Positions 4,736 to 7,072 of a DNA stretch of 7,072 nucleotides are shown piece after piece. How positions within the stretch are numbered: the stretch's first letter is position 1; each line of letters starts with the position of its first letter. The notes below the pieces were generated by a model. It was not told the origin of the DNA. It did not search any database and saw nothing but the letters and a program-made list of their open reading frames with translations. Source of the stretch: JBFIHZ01 sp041601535 (GTDB lineage: Bacteria > Pseudomonadota > Gammaproteobacteria > Xanthomonadales > SZUA-36); the NCBI GenBank assembly GCA_041601535.1, contig JBFIHZ010000211.1, forward strand, positions 1-7,072, written 5' to 3'. Both the position numbers and the translations under genes were made by a program.

Positions 4736-7029
4736 CAGCAGCCGGCCGCGCCGCTGTTCAGCGCGTTATGACGGTCAGGCGAAGGGGGCTTGGTGACAGA
4801 AAGGCCACCGGCAGCGTTCTGGCGCGAGGGAGGGGTATACCAGAACATGCCGGTGGCGATAAACAGGCAGAGCAGTGACAGCGCAAGCTGGGTTTTCCAG
4901 CCGGTGGCGGTGGCGGAGAAACCGGCGGTGGATGTTGCACTGCCGGCTGGCAGCAGGTTGGCGATGGCGTCACTTTGCAGGTTTTCAGCGGCCGGCCGTG
5001 CCGGGCTGTGATCCACCGCCACCAGGCTGGTGTAGGGCGTGAGCAGGCCATGCTCCAGCGCCAGCGCGGTGACCTGCAGGCGAATCAGGTCGGCATCCAG
5101 GCCAAATATCCGGCTGTCCTGCAATGCCTCGATTTTGCTGCGTGCCCACAGCGTGGCCAGGTTGTCGCTGCCGCGGCCGGGTACCGGCCGCGTGGCCTGC
5201 TGCCAGGCGTGCCCATTAAGGTCGCCGCACACTTCGATGACCGAAGGCTCCGCCGGCAGGCGGGCGAACAGCCACAGTGGTTCGCCGGCGTACAGATCGG
5301 GAATCACTTCCGGGTAGGTCTCGGCCGGCATCCCCCAGTCCACGCAGATGTCCTGCAACGCGGGGTTTTCGATGCGCGCCCACAAGGCGGTCATGCGCTG
5401 TTCCACCTCGTCAAGCTGGCCGATATGGGTATGGTTGCCGCGGCCGATGGCGGCCGCCTTGCGCATGAACCAGGTATTGGGAGCGGAGCCGATTGACACC
5501 GTGAACAGGCGGCTGTCCCCCAGTTCATGGCCAATCTGTTGCAGCAGTTCGGTTTCATTACCGACGCTGCCATCGGTAATGAACACCACCTGCCGCAACA
5601 GGTCAGCCGCCGGCCGCGGCAATGACAGCGCATCGTGCAGGGCGGGCGACATATTGGTGCCGCCATTGGCATTCAGGCCGCTGATAAAATCCATCGCGGT
5701 GGCCATGGCGGCGGCATCGGGCGGCACCGAAGTTTCGAACAGCACTTCACTCAACGAATTGAACTGGATCAGGTTGAAACGATCTTCAGGCAACAGGTAG
5801 TCCAGCCCCTGGACCAGGGCGGCGCGTGCCTGTTGCAGCGACTGGCCTTCCATGGAACCGGACGTGTCGATGATAAACACCACCTCGCGCGCCTGCGGCA
5901 CGATGGCTTCCACCATCGGTGGCGCAAGCATCAGCATGGCGTATACCGCATCGCCGCCATCCCAGGTCATCAGCGCGGAGGCGGGGCCATGGCCCAGGTC
6001 CGGGCTCCAGTTCAGTTCGAATATCCGGTCAGTGCGGGTATCCGGGTCAGCCAGGTAGAGCTGGTAGCCGCCCAGCGCGGGGTGGATGTCAATATCGTGA
6101 TAGCGGCTTTCCAGCCGCGCCAGGTTCAAGCCCGTTTGCAGGTGGATGCTGAGGCTCAGGTAGCGGTCGTCCAGCGCACTGGCGCTCTGGATGACCGGCG
6201 CCGGTGCCGGCTCGCTGGCACCCGCAGTGGTGTCGGTACCCCAGCGTGGTGTAAAGGTCAGCGGTATCCGCAGGGCAAACTCGCCGTCACGATAGTCCAC
6301 CTGGCTGAGGAAGCTGATGGCCACGGTGATTTCCACGCCGGGCGCGATATTCGCCAGCCGGGTTTCAAACTGGTTGGCGCGCTGTTGTTCGACCATTGCC
6401 GCTACCCGGCCGTCGCTGCGCGCTTGCTGGTACTGGCGGCGTGCCGTCTGCTTTTCCTGGATTTCACCTTCGATCAGCAGATCACCCGCCTGCACCTGCA
6501 AGCGGTCGACAGCGGCGCCGTCGGGCAGGGGGAAACGGTAGATGGCCTCGCGCCAGTTTCCGCCGCTGTTGATAAAACGCTGACTGACGTTGATACGCGC
6601 CACCAGCCCGGTGATGTCCACCTCTATGTCGGTGTTCAGTGCCACGCTGCGCTGGCTTTGTCCGTCGCCCTGGAATTCCAGGCCCCAGGGCTGGTCTGCT
6701 GCAAACGTGCCGGTGCTGTCGGCCTGCGCCGTGCTGATGCGGACTATCAGCAGCAGCGTGACCACGATCCAGCTGATCAGCAGGGTGCGGTCGCGCCAGT
6801 TCAGCCGCGGCCGGCGGACCTGCCCGGTCGGTCGTCTGACGGGTTTATCCACTGCCTGATTGACCGGTTGATTGAGGGGGTGGTGGGCCGGTTTATCGGC
6901 TGGTTCCTGGGCTTGGCGCTGCCGTTGGCGTACCAGGCCCGGATAATGCCGCCAGGCATCCTGCTCAAGGCGTTGCCGGATGGAATGACGGGGCCTGTCC
7001 GGCAGGTGCGAGGAAATTCGGGTGTTCAT
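4735..7029 (-). CDS. VIT and von Willebrand A domain sortase target protein
   Basis: The dedicated substrate of the neighbouring sortase (TIGR03788-type, 764 residues). In order: an unusual charged, Pro/Gln-rich cytoplasmic N-terminus (1-81); a hydrophobic signal or anchor helix (about 83-98) ending in AQA (101-103), a possible signal-peptidase site; a VIT (inter-alpha-trypsin inhibitor) domain at about 107-245 with the family block around VEQQRANQFETRLANIAPG (213-231); a linker; and a vWA domain at about 380-550. The vWA domain has a complete metal site: D388-x-S390-x-S392 (DTSGS), T458 and D486 (ITDG), so metal-dependent ligand binding is expected. A sorting-signal region, a second membrane helix (about 713-731) and a 33-residue tail close the protein. 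The start is supported by GGAGAG just upstream; the next in-frame Met is residue 212. The partner or surface role is unknown. Confidence 0.93.
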   Translation of the reverse strand: MNTRISSHLPDRPRHSIRQRLEQDAWRHYPGLVRQRQRQAQEPADKPAHHPLNQPVNQAVDKPVRRPTGQVRRPRLNWRDRTLLISWIVVTLLLIVRISTAQADSTGTFAADQPWGLEFQGDGQSQRSVALNTDIEVDITGLVARINVSQRFINSGGNWREAIYRFPLPDGAAVDRLQVQAGDLLIEGEIQEKQTARRQYQQARSDGRVAAMVEQQRANQFETRLANIAPGVEITVAISFLSQVDYRDGEFALRIPLTFTPRWGTDTTAGASEPAPAPVIQSASALDDRYLSLSIHLQTGLNLARLESRYHDIDIHPALGGYQLYLADPDTRTDRIFELNWSPDLGHGPASALMTWDGGDAVYAMLMLAPPMVEAIVPQAREVVFIIDTSGSMEGQSLQQARAALVQGLDYLLPEDRFNLIQFNSLSEVLFETSVPPDAAAMATAMDFISGLNANGGTNMSPALHDALSLPRPAADLLRQVVFITDGSVGNETELLQQIGHELGDSRLFTVSIGSAPNTWFMRKAAAIGRGNHTHIGQLDEVEQRMTALWARIENPALQDICVDWGMPAETYPEVIPDLYAGEPLWLFARLPAEPSVIEVCGDLNGHAWQQATRPVPGRGSDNLATLWARSKIEALQDSRIFGLDADLIRLQVTALALEHGLLTPYTSLVAVDHSPARPAAENLQSDAIANLLPAGSATSTAGFSATATGWKTQLALSLLCLFIATGMFWYTPPSRQNAAGGLSVTKPPSPDRHNALNSGAAGC
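4837..4953 (-). other. C-terminal sorting-signal region of the vWA protein
   Basis: Encodes residues 693-731: LPAGS (693-697), an Ser/Thr/Ala spacer, FSATATGW (704-711) and a membrane helix. In relatives, as I remember them, an LPxTA-like motif sits directly before W or G and the helix. That position here reads FSATA, keeping only the T-A pair. LPAGS matches the L-P but not the T, and sits about 18 residues before the helix. Which is cut cannot be told from sequence. Confidence 0.55.
6826..6909 (-). repeat. Seven imperfect 12-bp tandem repeats (tetrapeptide array)
   Basis: In the vWA gene, residues 41-68 fall into seven four-residue units: QEPA, DKPA, HHPL, NQPV, NQAV, DKPV, RRPT. Six of seven have Pro at position three, and positions one and two are polar. 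At the DNA level the units share forms such as GATAAACCG and AATCAACCG. Units are multiples of three bases, so gain or loss would keep the frame. The stretch lies before the first membrane helix, so it should be cytoplasmic. Confidence 0.65.
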
Positions 7030-7032
7030 GTT

Positions 7033-7038
7033 CTCTCC
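7033..7038 (-). promoter_or_regulatory. Ribosome binding site for the vWA protein
   Basis: Read on the minus strand, GGAGAG stands three bases before the ATG at 7029 (GGAG is five bases away). It supports the upstream start and so the long N-terminal extension. Only 43 bp of upstream sequence are in the window; no promoter could be recognised there. Confidence 0.7.
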
Positions 7039-7072
7039 GCTGTGTTCTGGTTGATGTGAAACAAGCCGCAGC

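Noticed and set aside
5635..7059. A 474-codon open frame on the + strand opposite the vWA gene
   Set aside because: It is a by-product of GC-rich codon use in the antisense frame. The translation is low in recognisable domains and rich in Arg, Gln, Gly and His, while the minus frame has complete VIT and vWA motifs.

Overview
The window is GC-rich, densely coding bacterial DNA with no RNA genes, CRISPR array, insertion sequence or origin that I can see. A ribulose-phosphate epimerase that closely follows the E. coli enzyme points to a gammaproteobacterium. So does a sortase/sortase-target pair of the type described from (often marine) Proteobacteria. I cannot name a genus from the sequence alone.

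Left two thirds, + strand, bases 1-4101. The window opens inside an inner-membrane ABC permease (only its last ~191 codons are present). Its 3' end overlaps by 8 bp the ATPase of the same importer, a PotA/FbpC-type protein. After 56 bp with a strong inverted repeat over the ATPase stop codon comes a nitrilase-superfamily amidase of the Nit1/deaminated-glutathione-amidase type. It is followed 38 bp later by a stand-alone class I glutamine amidotransferase, and 112 bp after that by rpe. The first four genes may be one transcription unit: an importer plus two amide-nitrogen hydrolases. The rpe gene probably has its own promoter.

Right third, - strand, bases 7029-4070. This is a two-gene operon for a dedicated Gram-negative protein-sorting system. 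The first gene encodes a 764-residue membrane-tethered VIT + von Willebrand A protein with a C-terminal sorting-signal region. The second encodes its cognate class GN sortase, coupled through a TGATG stop/start. The sortase gene runs 32 bp into the 3' end of rpe, so the two transcripts converge and overlap.

The most interesting part is the sortase system. It is a known family pair with poorly understood function. This copy has three oddities: a degenerate sorting motif, a 33-residue tail behind the C-terminal membrane helix where a short basic stub is normal, and an ~80-residue cytoplasmic N-terminal extension containing seven imperfect tetrapeptide repeats encoded by a 12-bp tandem array.
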